From NCBI GenBank assembly GCA_002436065.1, contig DIXP01000004.1:93554-105674 (forward strand): a DNA stretch of 12,121 nucleotides, given 5' to 3'. The translations under genes and the position numbers were made by a program. This document shows, in pieces, positions 5,502 to 12,121 of this stretch (the first letter of the stretch is position 1; each line of letters begins with the position of its first letter). The stretch is from Chloroflexi bacterium UBA6077 (GTDB lineage Bacteria; Chloroflexota; UBA6077). The notes beneath the pieces were generated by a model, which saw only the letters and a program-made list of their open reading frames with translations, ran no database searches and had not been told where the DNA came from.

Positions 5502-6845
5502 ATGAAGGTGATCGTGATCGGAGCCGGGGTGGTCGGCTACAACGCCGCACTGATGGTTTCCGACGAGGGCCACGATGTTGTGGTTATAGAGCAGTCTCAG
5601 GAGAAGATAGACCGCATCCGCCGCAAGATGGATGTGATGACGGTGGTCGGCAGCGGGGCGAGCAAGAGGGTGCTGGAGGAGGCCGGAGCCAAGCAAGCCG
5701 ACCTTGTGGTGGCCGCCACCGACATGGATGAAGTGAACATGATCGCCTGCTTCTCTGCTAAGCAGATGGGCGCCAAGAGGACCATAGCCCGGTTGCGCCG
5801 AGATGAGTACCTCCAAGGCAACGGCGACGTCAACTTCGCGGCGCTGGGGATCGACCACGTGATTACTCCGGAGGTGCTGGCGGCCGACGAGATCATCGAC
5901 GTTCTCACCTCAGGTTCGGCCATTGCCGCCGAGGATTTCGGGGCGGGCAAGATCCGGATGGTGGAGTACAAGATAGTCGAGACCCCGATAGCCAACATGC
6001 CGCTGTCGATGGTGAGGTTTCCCAAACCGTGCAAGGTTGTGGGGATCGTTCGACGGGAGGGCATGGTGATCCCGCGCGGGCGGGATGCTATACGACCCGG
6101 CGACCACGTTTACGTCGTTGCCAACCGCGAGCACATCCGCGAGCTTGAGCCTCTCTTTGGCATCACCAAGGGGAGGGGAGCTCCTCGCAACATCTCGATC
6201 TTCGGATGCGGGCGGATCGGCTATCAGTTGGCCAAGGCGCTGGATCGCCAGAATGTGGGCGTGAGGATCATTGAGCAGAGGAAGGACCGCTGCGAGCTGC
6301 TGGCGGCGGAACTGGGGCGTGCCAAGATCGTCTGCTCGGACGAGCAGGAGTTGGACGTGTTCCGAGAGGAGGCGATACCAGGGGCAGACGCCTTTGTGGC
6401 CGTCACCGGTCGGGGCGAGCTGAACATCCTGATGGCCAGCCTGGCCAAGCAGATGGGCGTGGGGCGGGTCATCGCCGTGTTCAACGAGCCGGAGTACATC
6501 CCTCTCGCGGAGCAGTTTGGCATCGATGCGGCTATCAGCCCGCTGCTGCTGAGCGCGGGTGCCATATTGAAGTTCCTTCGACGCGGGCAGGTGCTCTCAG
6601 TGGCGCTGCTGGAGAAGCAGCAGGCCGAGGCGATCGAGGTGATAGCGGCGCCGGGCTCTCAGGCGGTGGATCGCCCGCTGAGTGAACTCAAGTTTCCGGC
6701 GGGGGCCATAGTGGGGGCGATCTTGCGGAACGGGAAGGCGATAGTGCCGGACGGCGAGAGCAAGATAGTCGCCGGGGATAGGGTGGTGATCGTGGCGCTT
6801 CCCTCGGTTGTTGCCAACGTCGCGAGGCTGTTCGAACCGGCATGA
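5502..6845 (+). CDS. trkA: TrkA, potassium uptake regulatory subunit
   Basis: A 447-residue cytosolic protein that forms the nucleotide-binding gating ring on the inner face of TrkH-type potassium channels. It has the duplicated RCK layout of full-length TrkA. The first Rossmann fold begins MKVIVIGAGVVG, with the GAGVVG dinucleotide loop at 7-12 and an acidic strand end at E30. An RCK-C domain follows at about 145-220. The second Rossmann fold has GCGRIG at 235-240 and an acidic residue in RIIEQ, and a second RCK-C domain ends the protein (about 365-445). Both nucleotide sites look intact. Length is typical of two-repeat TrkA (about 450-460) rather than one-repeat KtrA. The stop codon overlaps the ATG of the first trkH gene (ATGA), so the two are translationally coupled. 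It is the first gene of a trkA-trkH-trkH operon. Confidence 0.95.
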   Translation: MKVIVIGAGVVGYNAALMVSDEGHDVVVIEQSQEKIDRIRRKMDVMTVVGSGASKRVLEEAGAKQADLVVAATDMDEVNMIACFSAKQMGAKRTIARLRRDEYLQGNGDVNFAALGIDHVITPEVLAADEIIDVLTSGSAIAAEDFGAGKIRMVEYKIVETPIANMPLSMVRFPKPCKVVGIVRREGMVIPRGRDAIRPGDHVYVVANREHIRELEPLFGITKGRGAPRNISIFGCGRIGYQLAKALDRQNVGVRIIEQRKDRCELLAAELGRAKIVCSDEQELDVFREEAIPGADAFVAVTGRGELNILMASLAKQMGVGRVIAVFNEPEYIPLAEQFGIDAAISPLLLSAGAILKFLRRGQVLSVALLEKQQAEAIEVIAAPGSQAVDRPLSELKFPAGAIVGAILRNGKAIVPDGESKIVAGDRVVIVALPSVVANVARLFEPA

Positions 6846-8302
6846 GACCGCAGGTCATCATCTACTTACTGGGTGTGCTCCTCAGTCTCCTGGGCGTCCT
6901 GATGCTGGTGCCCTTTGGCGTGAGCGTGCTCTACAGAGGGCCCGACCAGGCGGCCTTGCTCGTCTCCGCCCTGGTCACCGGTGGTGCGGGCGGCGCCATG
7001 TGGTTCTTCACCCGAAAGCAGAGCGGTGCCGTGAAGCGCAAGGAGTCCTTCATCGTGGTGGCGCTTGCATGGCTGCTCGCCTCGGCGTTTGGGGCGCTGC
7101 CGTATCTGCTGGCCGGCAGCTTCGCGAACCCCATAGACGCCTACTTCGAGGCGATGTCAGGGTTCACAACCGCCGGGGCCTCGGTCATGACCGACATCGA
7201 GGTCCATCCTCAGGGGATCCTCTTCTGGCGAAGCCTAACCCAATGGATTGGGGGGCTGGGGATTGTGGCGCTCTTCCTCGGAATCCTCCCGATGGTCAGG
7301 GTAGGCGGGCTGGGCGCTTCGGCGCTCTACGAAGACGAGGTGACCGGGCCGAAAGCCGATCGCGTTACGCCGAGGATACAGGAGACGGCTGGTGCTGCCC
7401 TGCGGAGCTACCTGGTGTTCTCCCTGCTGGGTACGACGATGCTCGTGGTGGCCGGCATGTCGGTTTTCGATGCCTCCACACACACCTTGAGCGCCATCGG
7501 AACCGGCGGCTTCTCCATTCGAAACGCCAGCATGGGCTACTACGACAGTCCGGCGATCCACTGGATTGTCAGTATCATGATGGTGCTGGGCGGGGTCAAT
7601 TTCGGCCTGTTCTACTTCGTCTGGAAGGGAAAGGCAACCCTGATGCTTCGGAGCACCGAGTTCAGGGTCTACCTGGGGATGGTGGTGGCAGGAAGCCTGC
7701 TGGTGGCTACCGATCTGCTGCTGCACGGCCGGGTGACATCCGTATTCGAAGCCGTGACGAAGGGGACTTTCCAGTTCGTTTCCTTGCATACAGGCACGGG
7801 GTTGGTGATCGACGACTACGATCAGTGGCCTGGCTTTTCCAAGACCCTGATGCTGTTCGCGATGTTCGTGGGCGCTTCAGCGGGATCCACCTGCGGGGCG
7901 CTGAAGGTTGTGCGGCTGGTAATGCTGGCCAAGTACGCGCACCGGCAGGTCTACTCTGCCTTTCATCCCAGGGTTATTCTGCCCCTCAAGATGAACGGCA
8001 AGGTGATTCCGGAGGAGATCGTTCGGGAGACCGTATCATTCTTCGTCGTCTACGAGGCCGTTCTGGTGGTGTCTACCCTCGCAGTCTCGGCTATGGGGTT
8101 GGACTTCATCACCGCCTTCACCGGCTCGCTGGCTACCATGGCTATCGTTGGACCAGGGTTCGGCGGGGTGGGTCCCACCCTCAACTACTCTGCCATTCCC
8201 GACCCGGCAAAGGTGGTCTTCATGTTCAATATGTTCGTGGGGCGCCTCGAATTCTGGACAGTGCTCATCCTGCTGCGATCTGCTTTCTGGAAGGAGCGAT
8301 AA
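6842..8302 (+). CDS. trkH: TrkH-family potassium transporter, divergent copy 1
   Basis: A 486-residue membrane protein of the TrkH/KtrB superfamily, built from four membrane-pore-membrane repeats. The four filter loops are visible: TTAGAS (109-114), GTGGFS (220-225), HTGTGL (316-321) and VGPGFG (436-441). Family members usually have TTTG in the first and third loops, so the alanine in loop 1 and HTGTG in loop 3 are departures near the ion path. The gating loop in the third repeat, normally glycine-rich GSTGGG, reads GSTCGA (348-353). ATG overlaps the trkA stop, implying coupling. A second trkH begins 19 nt downstream with the same length and collinear motifs. The fold assignment is secure. 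Whether this copy conducts potassium, another cation, or serves mainly as a partner of copy 2 is open. Confidence 0.92.
   Translation: MRPQVIIYLLGVLLSLLGVLMLVPFGVSVLYRGPDQAALLVSALVTGGAGGAMWFFTRKQSGAVKRKESFIVVALAWLLASAFGALPYLLAGSFANPIDAYFEAMSGFTTAGASVMTDIEVHPQGILFWRSLTQWIGGLGIVALFLGILPMVRVGGLGASALYEDEVTGPKADRVTPRIQETAGAALRSYLVFSLLGTTMLVVAGMSVFDASTHTLSAIGTGGFSIRNASMGYYDSPAIHWIVSIMMVLGGVNFGLFYFVWKGKATLMLRSTEFRVYLGMVVAGSLLVATDLLLHGRVTSVFEAVTKGTFQFVSLHTGTGLVIDDYDQWPGFSKTLMLFAMFVGASAGSTCGALKVVRLVMLAKYAHRQVYSAFHPRVILPLKMNGKVIPEEIVRETVSFFVVYEAVLVVSTLAVSAMGLDFITAFTGSLATMAIVGPGFGGVGPTLNYSAIPDPAKVVFMFNMFVGRLEFWTVLILLRSAFWKER
7036..7200 (+). repeat. Near-identical block shared by the two trkH copies (copy 1)
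   Basis: Positions 7036-7200 align without gaps to 8516-8680 with 11 mismatches in 165 bases by hand count. An unbroken identical run of 56 bases lies at 7070-7125. Flanking parts of the genes differ far more, including at third codon positions. It encodes the segment before and through the first filter loop. Confidence 0.85.
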
Positions 8303-8321
8303 GGATGGTGGTGCTGCCCAA

Positions 8322-9782
8322 ATGAGAGCCTCCGTGGTTGTGCGCTATCTAGGTTCGCTGCTGCTGCTGCTGAGCGGCCTGATGCTGGCACCTTTGGCCG
8401 TGAGCCTGCTCTACCAGGGGCCGGACAGGCTGCCCTTCATGATCTCCATCGTGGTGACGGCCGCTGCGGGGGCAGCAATGCGCTTCTGGAGCCGCAAACC
8501 GATGGGGCTCATGTGGCGCAAGGAGTCCTTCGTCGTGGTGGCGCTCGCGTGGCTGCTCGCCTCGGCGTTTGGGGCGCTGCCGTATCTGCTGGCCGGCAGC
8601 TTCGCAAACCCTATCGACGCCTACTTCGAGGCGATGTCCGGTTTCACCACCACCGGGGCCTCGGTCATGACCAACATCGAATCCAATCCCCACGGGATCC
8701 TCTTCTGGCGGGGCTTCACACAGTGGTTGGGTGGAATGGGGATCATCACCCTCTTCATAGCGCTGGTGCCGTTGGTGGGCATGGGCTCTGGAGGCACCAC
8801 CGCGCTCTATGAGGATGAGGTGCCCGCGCCGCAGGCAGACAGGGTGACGCCACGCATCCGCGATACCGCCAAGGCGCTGTGGGGCATCTACCTTGGCATG
8901 ACCGTGGCGGAGATCGCCCTGCTGATGCTGGCGGGCATGCCCGCATTCGATGCCATCACCAACAGCTTTGGCACCATGGCTACCGGCGGATACTCCCCTC
9001 GAAACGCCAGTATCAGCTACTACAATAGTCCCCTCATCGATTGGGTCGTCATCACGTTCATGGCCGCCGCGGGCGTCAACTTCGGCCTCTACTACCTGAT
9101 GCGTAGGGGCAAAATGGGGAAGGCGCTCGCGGATACGGAGTTGCGGGTGTATCTTGCGATCCTGCTGGGTTGCAGTCTGTTGGCGACCACCGACCTGATG
9201 CTGAACGGCGGTTACCAATTGGTGTCTGACGCTCTCCGGCACAGCGTCTTCGCGATCGTGGCCCAGCAGACGACTACCGGTTTCCTGTTGGCCGACTACG
9301 ATCTGTGGCCCTGGTTCTCCAAGCTGCTGATCCTGCTGGTGATGCTGATAGGCGCTTCTTCGGGGTCCACGGGAGGTGGGTTCAAGGTGATCCGGCTGAT
9401 TATCCTGGCCAAGTACGCCTACCGGCATCTGTACAGCGTGTTTCATCCCCGCGTGGTGCTTCCGTTGAAGATGGGTGGCCGGGTGATACCCGATAGCATC
9501 GTGAAAGAGAGCGTTGGCTTCTTCATCCTGTTCCAGGTGGTTCTTCTGCTCTCTGTCGTGGCTCTGGCGGCGATGGACATCGACCTCATCACCGCTCTGA
9601 GCGGCGTTGTAGCAACCCTGAGCAACGTGGGGCCGGGCTTCCATTTGGTAGGGCCCACGTTGAACTACGCCTGGGCACCGGACCTCGCCAAGTTGGTATT
9701 AATCTTCGACATGCTGGTGGGCCGACTGGAGTTGTGGACGGTGTTGATCCTGCTGCGGCCGGCGTTCTGGCGGGAGGGGTAG
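8322..9782 (+). CDS. trkH: TrkH-family potassium transporter, canonical copy 2
   Basis: A 486-residue TrkH paralogue, the same length as copy 1, with motifs at the same residue numbers. Filter loops read TTTGAS (109-114), ATGGYS (220-225), QTTTGF (316-321) and VGPGFH (436-441). The gating loop is the usual GSTGGGFKVIR (348-358). This is much closer to the family pattern than copy 1, except for histidine after VGPGF. About half of the first 40 residues match copy 1, while the block at residues 67-120 is nearly identical. I place the start at ATG 8322 because it matches the N terminus of copy 1 and the hydrophobic helix starts directly after it; the frame is open upstream to 8148 inside copy 1, without membrane-protein character. 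Its ribosome site is weak, so it may depend on reading through from the preceding gene. TrkH proteins work as dimers, so homo- or heterodimers with copy 1 are possible. Confidence 0.93.
   Translation: MRASVVVRYLGSLLLLLSGLMLAPLAVSLLYQGPDRLPFMISIVVTAAAGAAMRFWSRKPMGLMWRKESFVVVALAWLLASAFGALPYLLAGSFANPIDAYFEAMSGFTTTGASVMTNIESNPHGILFWRGFTQWLGGMGIITLFIALVPLVGMGSGGTTALYEDEVPAPQADRVTPRIRDTAKALWGIYLGMTVAEIALLMLAGMPAFDAITNSFGTMATGGYSPRNASISYYNSPLIDWVVITFMAAAGVNFGLYYLMRRGKMGKALADTELRVYLAILLGCSLLATTDLMLNGGYQLVSDALRHSVFAIVAQQTTTGFLLADYDLWPWFSKLLILLVMLIGASSGSTGGGFKVIRLIILAKYAYRHLYSVFHPRVVLPLKMGGRVIPDSIVKESVGFFILFQVVLLLSVVALAAMDIDLITALSGVVATLSNVGPGFHLVGPTLNYAWAPDLAKLVLIFDMLVGRLELWTVLILLRPAFWREG
8516..8680 (+). 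repeat. Near-identical block shared by the two trkH copies (copy 2)
   Basis: Partner of the block at 7036-7200, offset by exactly 1480 nt, the same as the offset of the two start codons. The identical core is 8550-8605. Short homology of this length could support recombination that deletes or converts one copy. Confidence 0.85.
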
Positions 9783-9811
9783 CTTCCTTCTCGGTGAGGG
9801 AATACGATAAC

Positions 9812-9838
9812 TTGACGACTGACGCCCCATTGTACTAC
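9812..9838 (+). promoter_or_regulatory. Possible promoter of the bioY operon
   Basis: TTGACG (9812-9817) followed after 15 nt by TACTAC (9833-9838) resembles a weak sigma-70 promoter, 25 nt before the ribosome site at 9863-9867. The spacing is short and the -10 matches poorly. I see no dyad resembling a BirA-type biotin operator. Confidence 0.25.
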
Positions 9839-9862
9839 CCTGCGTGCTGATTGGCTATCCTT

Positions 9863-9867
9863 GGAGG
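9863..9867 (+). promoter_or_regulatory. Ribosome binding site deciding the bioY start
   Basis: GGAGG lies 7 nt before TTG 9875 and 10 nt before TTG 9878. The later ATG codons at 9887 and 9899 are too far away, so a TTG start is favoured. Confidence 0.55.
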
Positions 9868-9874
9868 CATTGCA

Positions 9875-10462
9875 TTGTTGAATCCCATGTTTGTCAGGAT
9901 GCGCAATCTGACGTCGGTGGCGTTGTTCGCTGCGCTGACGGTGGCACTAGGCGCAGTCTACATTCCCCTGCCCTGGTCGCCCATTCCGATTACCGCACAG
10001 ACACTTGGAGCAATGCTGGCCGGAGGCGTGCTCGGTGCTCGGAGGGGGCTACAGAGTATGCTCTTAGTACTGGTTCTGGTTGCCGTAGGGCTGCCTGTGC
10101 TCGCGGGGGGACGAGGTGGCCTTGGAGTCTTCGTCGGTCCAACCGCCGGCTATCTCATTGCGTGGCCGATAGTGGCCCTGTTCATCGGGTGGGCGGTGGA
10201 ACGCATCCCCTTCGGCAAGGCGTCCCTTCCGCTTCTGATGGCAACGAACGTAGCTGGGGTCTTCCTCATCTACCTGCCCGGTGTTCTATGGATGAGCTAC
10301 GTGACAAGCGTTCCCATCAATCAGGCCGTCGTCGCGGGAGTGGTACCCTTCATACCCGGGGACCTGGTCAAGGCATTTGCCGCCACCATGGCAACATTCG
10401 CCCTGTGGCGAACGAGTGATCCAAGGGCAACAGCACGAATGGCCCTGGCGACACATCAGTAG
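9875..10462 (+). CDS. bioY: BioY family biotin transporter substrate-binding (S) component
   Basis: A 195-residue integral membrane protein of the BioY family, the biotin-capturing subunit of ECF transporters. Signatures are PLPWSPIPITAQTLGAMLAGG at about 31-51, GLPVLAGGRGGLGVFVGPTAGY at 72-93, and PFIPGDLVKA near the end. Together these are diagnostic of BioY. About six hydrophobic helices can be traced, as expected. The N-terminal helix is alanine-rich (ALFAALTVALGA), as S components use for docking on the EcfT coupling protein. TTG 9875 is preferred for its ribosome site. The gene is followed 7 nt later by an ABC ATPase and then a second one, so BioY here appears to have its own energising module. 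It probably imports biotin; no biotin synthesis gene is in view. Confidence 0.92.
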   Translation: MLNPMFVRMRNLTSVALFAALTVALGAVYIPLPWSPIPITAQTLGAMLAGGVLGARRGLQSMLLVLVLVAVGLPVLAGGRGGLGVFVGPTAGYLIAWPIVALFIGWAVERIPFGKASLPLLMATNVAGVFLIYLPGVLWMSYVTSVPINQAVVAGVVPFIPGDLVKAFAATMATFALWRTSDPRATARMALATHQ

Positions 10463-10469
10463 TCGATCA

Positions 10470-11297
10470 GTGTTGAGCTGCCGGTCGCTTGCCTTCAGGT
10501 TCGACGACCAGTCACCCTGGATCCTGAACGATCTAGACCTCACGCTGCCCCCCGGCGAATTCTGCACGATACTGGGCCACAACGGCTGCGGGAAGTCCTC
10601 GCTGTGCAGGCTACTGAGCGGCATCTATCTGCCGAGTGCCGGCAGCGTTGAGCTGGACGGACTGAGCGTTGCCGAACTCGTGGAGACCGGGACGTTGTCG
10701 ACGCTCGTCCACCTCGTGCTGCACGATCCGCACTGGCAGATCATTGGGGATTCGGTGAGCCAGGATATCGAGCTTGGATTGCGGAACGTGGGGCTATCCG
10801 GGCAATCGTTGATGGATCGCGTCGATTGGTCTTTGTCCCTGCTGGATATCGATGGTTACAGAGACCGCTCGGTCCACAGCCTTTCCGGGGGGGAGCTCCA
10901 GCTCGTGAGGCTGGCCGGTGCGATAGCGGTGCAGCCACGTTTCCTCATCCTGGACGAGGCCCTGGAAATGATAGACGGCGCCAGACGTCGGCGCATTCTC
11001 GGCACACTTGGCGACCTCACGAAGAAGCTCCAGATGTCCGTCCTGCTAACCACTCACGACGTCGAAGACATCGCCCTGGCCGACAGAGTGCTCTGGCTCC
11101 AATCGGGGAGAATCGCTATGGACGAGCCGTGCGATATCGCCCTTCATTCGCTGGCCAACGCCGTCCCTCAGCCCTTCGATATTCCGGGTGTTGCATCTCT
11201 GGCAGTTCGCCTGCGTGGCGCCGGCAAGCCGGTGAGTCTTACTCTCGACGTCGAGCAATTGGTTGATGACATATGCAGGTTGAACTGCGAAACGTAA
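10470..11297 (+). CDS. ECF transporter ATP-binding protein (EcfA, first)
   Basis: A 275-residue ABC ATPase of the cobalt/energy-coupling-factor type. Motifs in order: Walker A GHNGCGKSS (36-44), signature LSGGE (138-142), Walker B FLILDE (158-163) followed by ALEMID, and switch histidine H196 in TTHD. The position that normally carries the Q-loop glutamine (consensus FQNPDxQ) reads LVLHDPHWQ, with H85 replacing it. That departure may alter coupling to the membrane subunit. GTG 10470, 7 nt after the bioY stop, is the likeliest start, with TTG 10473 as the alternative; neither has a strong ribosome site, so coupling to bioY is likely. It overlaps the next ATPase gene by 25 nt. The partner would be the second ATPase plus an EcfT protein to drive BioY. 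Confidence 0.88.
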   Translation: MLSCRSLAFRFDDQSPWILNDLDLTLPPGEFCTILGHNGCGKSSLCRLLSGIYLPSAGSVELDGLSVAELVETGTLSTLVHLVLHDPHWQIIGDSVSQDIELGLRNVGLSGQSLMDRVDWSLSLLDIDGYRDRSVHSLSGGELQLVRLAGAIAVQPRFLILDEALEMIDGARRRRILGTLGDLTKKLQMSVLLTTHDVEDIALADRVLWLQSGRIAMDEPCDIALHSLANAVPQPFDIPGVASLAVRLRGAGKPVSLTLDVEQLVDDICRLNCET

Positions 11298-12121
11298 GCT
11301 ATCGATATGCCGCTACCGACGACAGACTTGCCCTGGAAGACGTTTCTCTCAGACTCCATACTGGTGAAGCCGTCCTGGTTCTGGGACATAGCGGCGCGGG
11401 GAAGTCGACACTACTGCACCTGATGGCTGGACTACTGAAACCGTCGTCCGGCCAGGTTGTGTTCGATGATGGCGTTCCAGACGGTGTTCGCACCAGCCTG
11501 GCTCTTCAACAGCCAGAACGTCAACTCTTCTGCGGAAGCGTATTCGACGAGGTCGCTTTCGGATTACGCCAAGCCGGCAGATCGAGAAGGATGGCTCTCG
11601 GGCGCCGACCTCAAGAAGAGTTCGTGAGACAACAGGTTGAGTCTACGCTCTCGGCAGTCGGTCTCGATCCCCAGACATATGCCCCCAGGCACCCACAGCA
11701 GCTCAGCGCCGGGGAGAAGCGACGGCTCGCGATAGCATGCTGCCTGGCGATGAAACCGTGCTTCCTGTTGTTGGACGAGCCCCTTGCCGGTCTGGACGCC
11801 CTGGGACGTCGTGCGTTGCTCCGGATACTGGGCGGCCTTCGCTCGAACGGAACTGGCGTGGTCATGACGAGCCATTCTGTCGAGCCGCTCTTGCCCATCG
11901 TAGATAGATTCCTCCTCTTTCAGGAAGGACGCATGGTCGGTGACGGTAGCCTCAGCGACACTCTTGGCGACCTCTCGCTGCTGTCTGCGTGTGGCGTTGA
12001 GCCGCCCGGGATCACGTCGGTCGCAAAACGGCTCCAAGAACGCGGCTGGCCGACTCTGGAATGGTCGACACCGGATAGGCTGGCCGACTCGATACTTAGA
12101 GCCTATCCGAATAACCCGGCC
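11273..12121 (+). CDS. ECF transporter ATP-binding protein (EcfA', second), partial at the edge
   Basis: From ATG 11273 the frame stays open for 283 codons to the window end, so the stop lies outside. The full ABC core is present: Walker A GHSGAGKST (38-46), Q-loop LALQQPERQLF (Q79/Q80), signature LSAGE (144-148, with A in place of the usual G), Walker B CFLLLDEP (163-170), D-loop GLD and switch histidine H201. The Q-loop context QQPERQLF is typical of EcfA proteins. A C-terminal extension after the core begins around residue 230 and continues off the edge. The start overlaps the preceding ATPase by 25 nt. The two ATPases are clearly different sequences and would form the heterodimeric motor of an ECF transporter; an EcfT gene is expected downstream but cannot be seen. 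Confidence 0.88.
   Translation, partial: MQVELRNVSYRYAATDDRLALEDVSLRLHTGEAVLVLGHSGAGKSTLLHLMAGLLKPSSGQVVFDDGVPDGVRTSLALQQPERQLFCGSVFDEVAFGLRQAGRSRRMALGRRPQEEFVRQQVESTLSAVGLDPQTYAPRHPQQLSAGEKRRLAIACCLAMKPCFLLLDEPLAGLDALGRRALLRILGGLRSNGTGVVMTSHSVEPLLPIVDRFLLFQEGRMVGDGSLSDTLGDLSLLSACGVEPPGITSVAKRLQERGWPTLEWSTPDRLADSILRAYPNNPA

Noticed and set aside
6808..8325. A 505-codon frame overlapping the first trkH gene
   Set aside because: It is a shifted-frame shadow of trkH, rich in Arg and Gly with no membrane helices or domains; the trkH frame has all four filter motifs.
8349..9644. A 431-codon minus-strand frame across the second trkH
   Set aside because: It is an antisense shadow of a GC-rich gene, rich in His, Gln and Arg without recognisable domain pattern.

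Overview
The window looks like chromosomal DNA from a high-GC bacterium. Starts are often GTG or TTG, Shine-Dalgarno sequences are good, and stretches of GC-rich stem-loops lie between genes. Gene content and the style of the intergenic palindromes would fit a Chloroflexota-type genome, but no marker gene fixes the taxon, so this is a tentative inference.

Layout. (1) Bases 1-395 hold no conventional gene. They look like a compact noncoding transcription unit: a perfect TTGACA -35 box with a 7-bp dyad over it, a roughly 300-nt GC-rich segment able to form many stems, a 14-codon mini-ORF with a strong ribosome site, and a 14-bp intrinsic terminator. I cannot assign it to a known RNA class. (2) A gamma-glutamyltransferase-family gene runs leftward (415-2058), ending next to a 12-G tract. 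(3) A small nucleotidyltransferase-fold protein (2293-2847, +) converges on a 93-residue three-helix membrane protein (2859-3140, -). (4) A structured intergenic region precedes a 527-residue protein (3420-5003) that joins a cyclic-nucleotide-binding domain to a MinD/CpaE-type ATPase through a long acidic/proline-rich linker. (5) A gene-free gap (5004-5501) contains three consecutive hairpins. (6) A potassium-uptake operon follows: trkA (5502-6845), overlapping by 4 nt a first trkH (6842-8302), then a second trkH (8322-9782) of exactly the same length. The copies are collinear but differ at ion-filter and gating-loop residues, and they share a 56-bp identical tract that suggests gene conversion. 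(7) An ECF-type vitamin uptake operon begins near 9875: bioY (biotin S component), then two ABC ATPases, the second running off the right edge. The transmembrane T component is not in the window and may lie beyond it.

How the genes work together. TrkA is the cytosolic nucleotide-binding gating ring of the TrkH potassium channel. Having one TrkA and two TrkH paralogues raises the possibility of alternative or mixed channels. BioY plus two ATPases would form a biotin importer once joined by an EcfT protein. The strongest candidates for something undescribed are the RNA unit at the left edge, the divergent TrkH copy, and the cyclic-nucleotide-sensing MinD/CpaE-like ATPase. All functions are inferred from motifs read by eye; no search was run.
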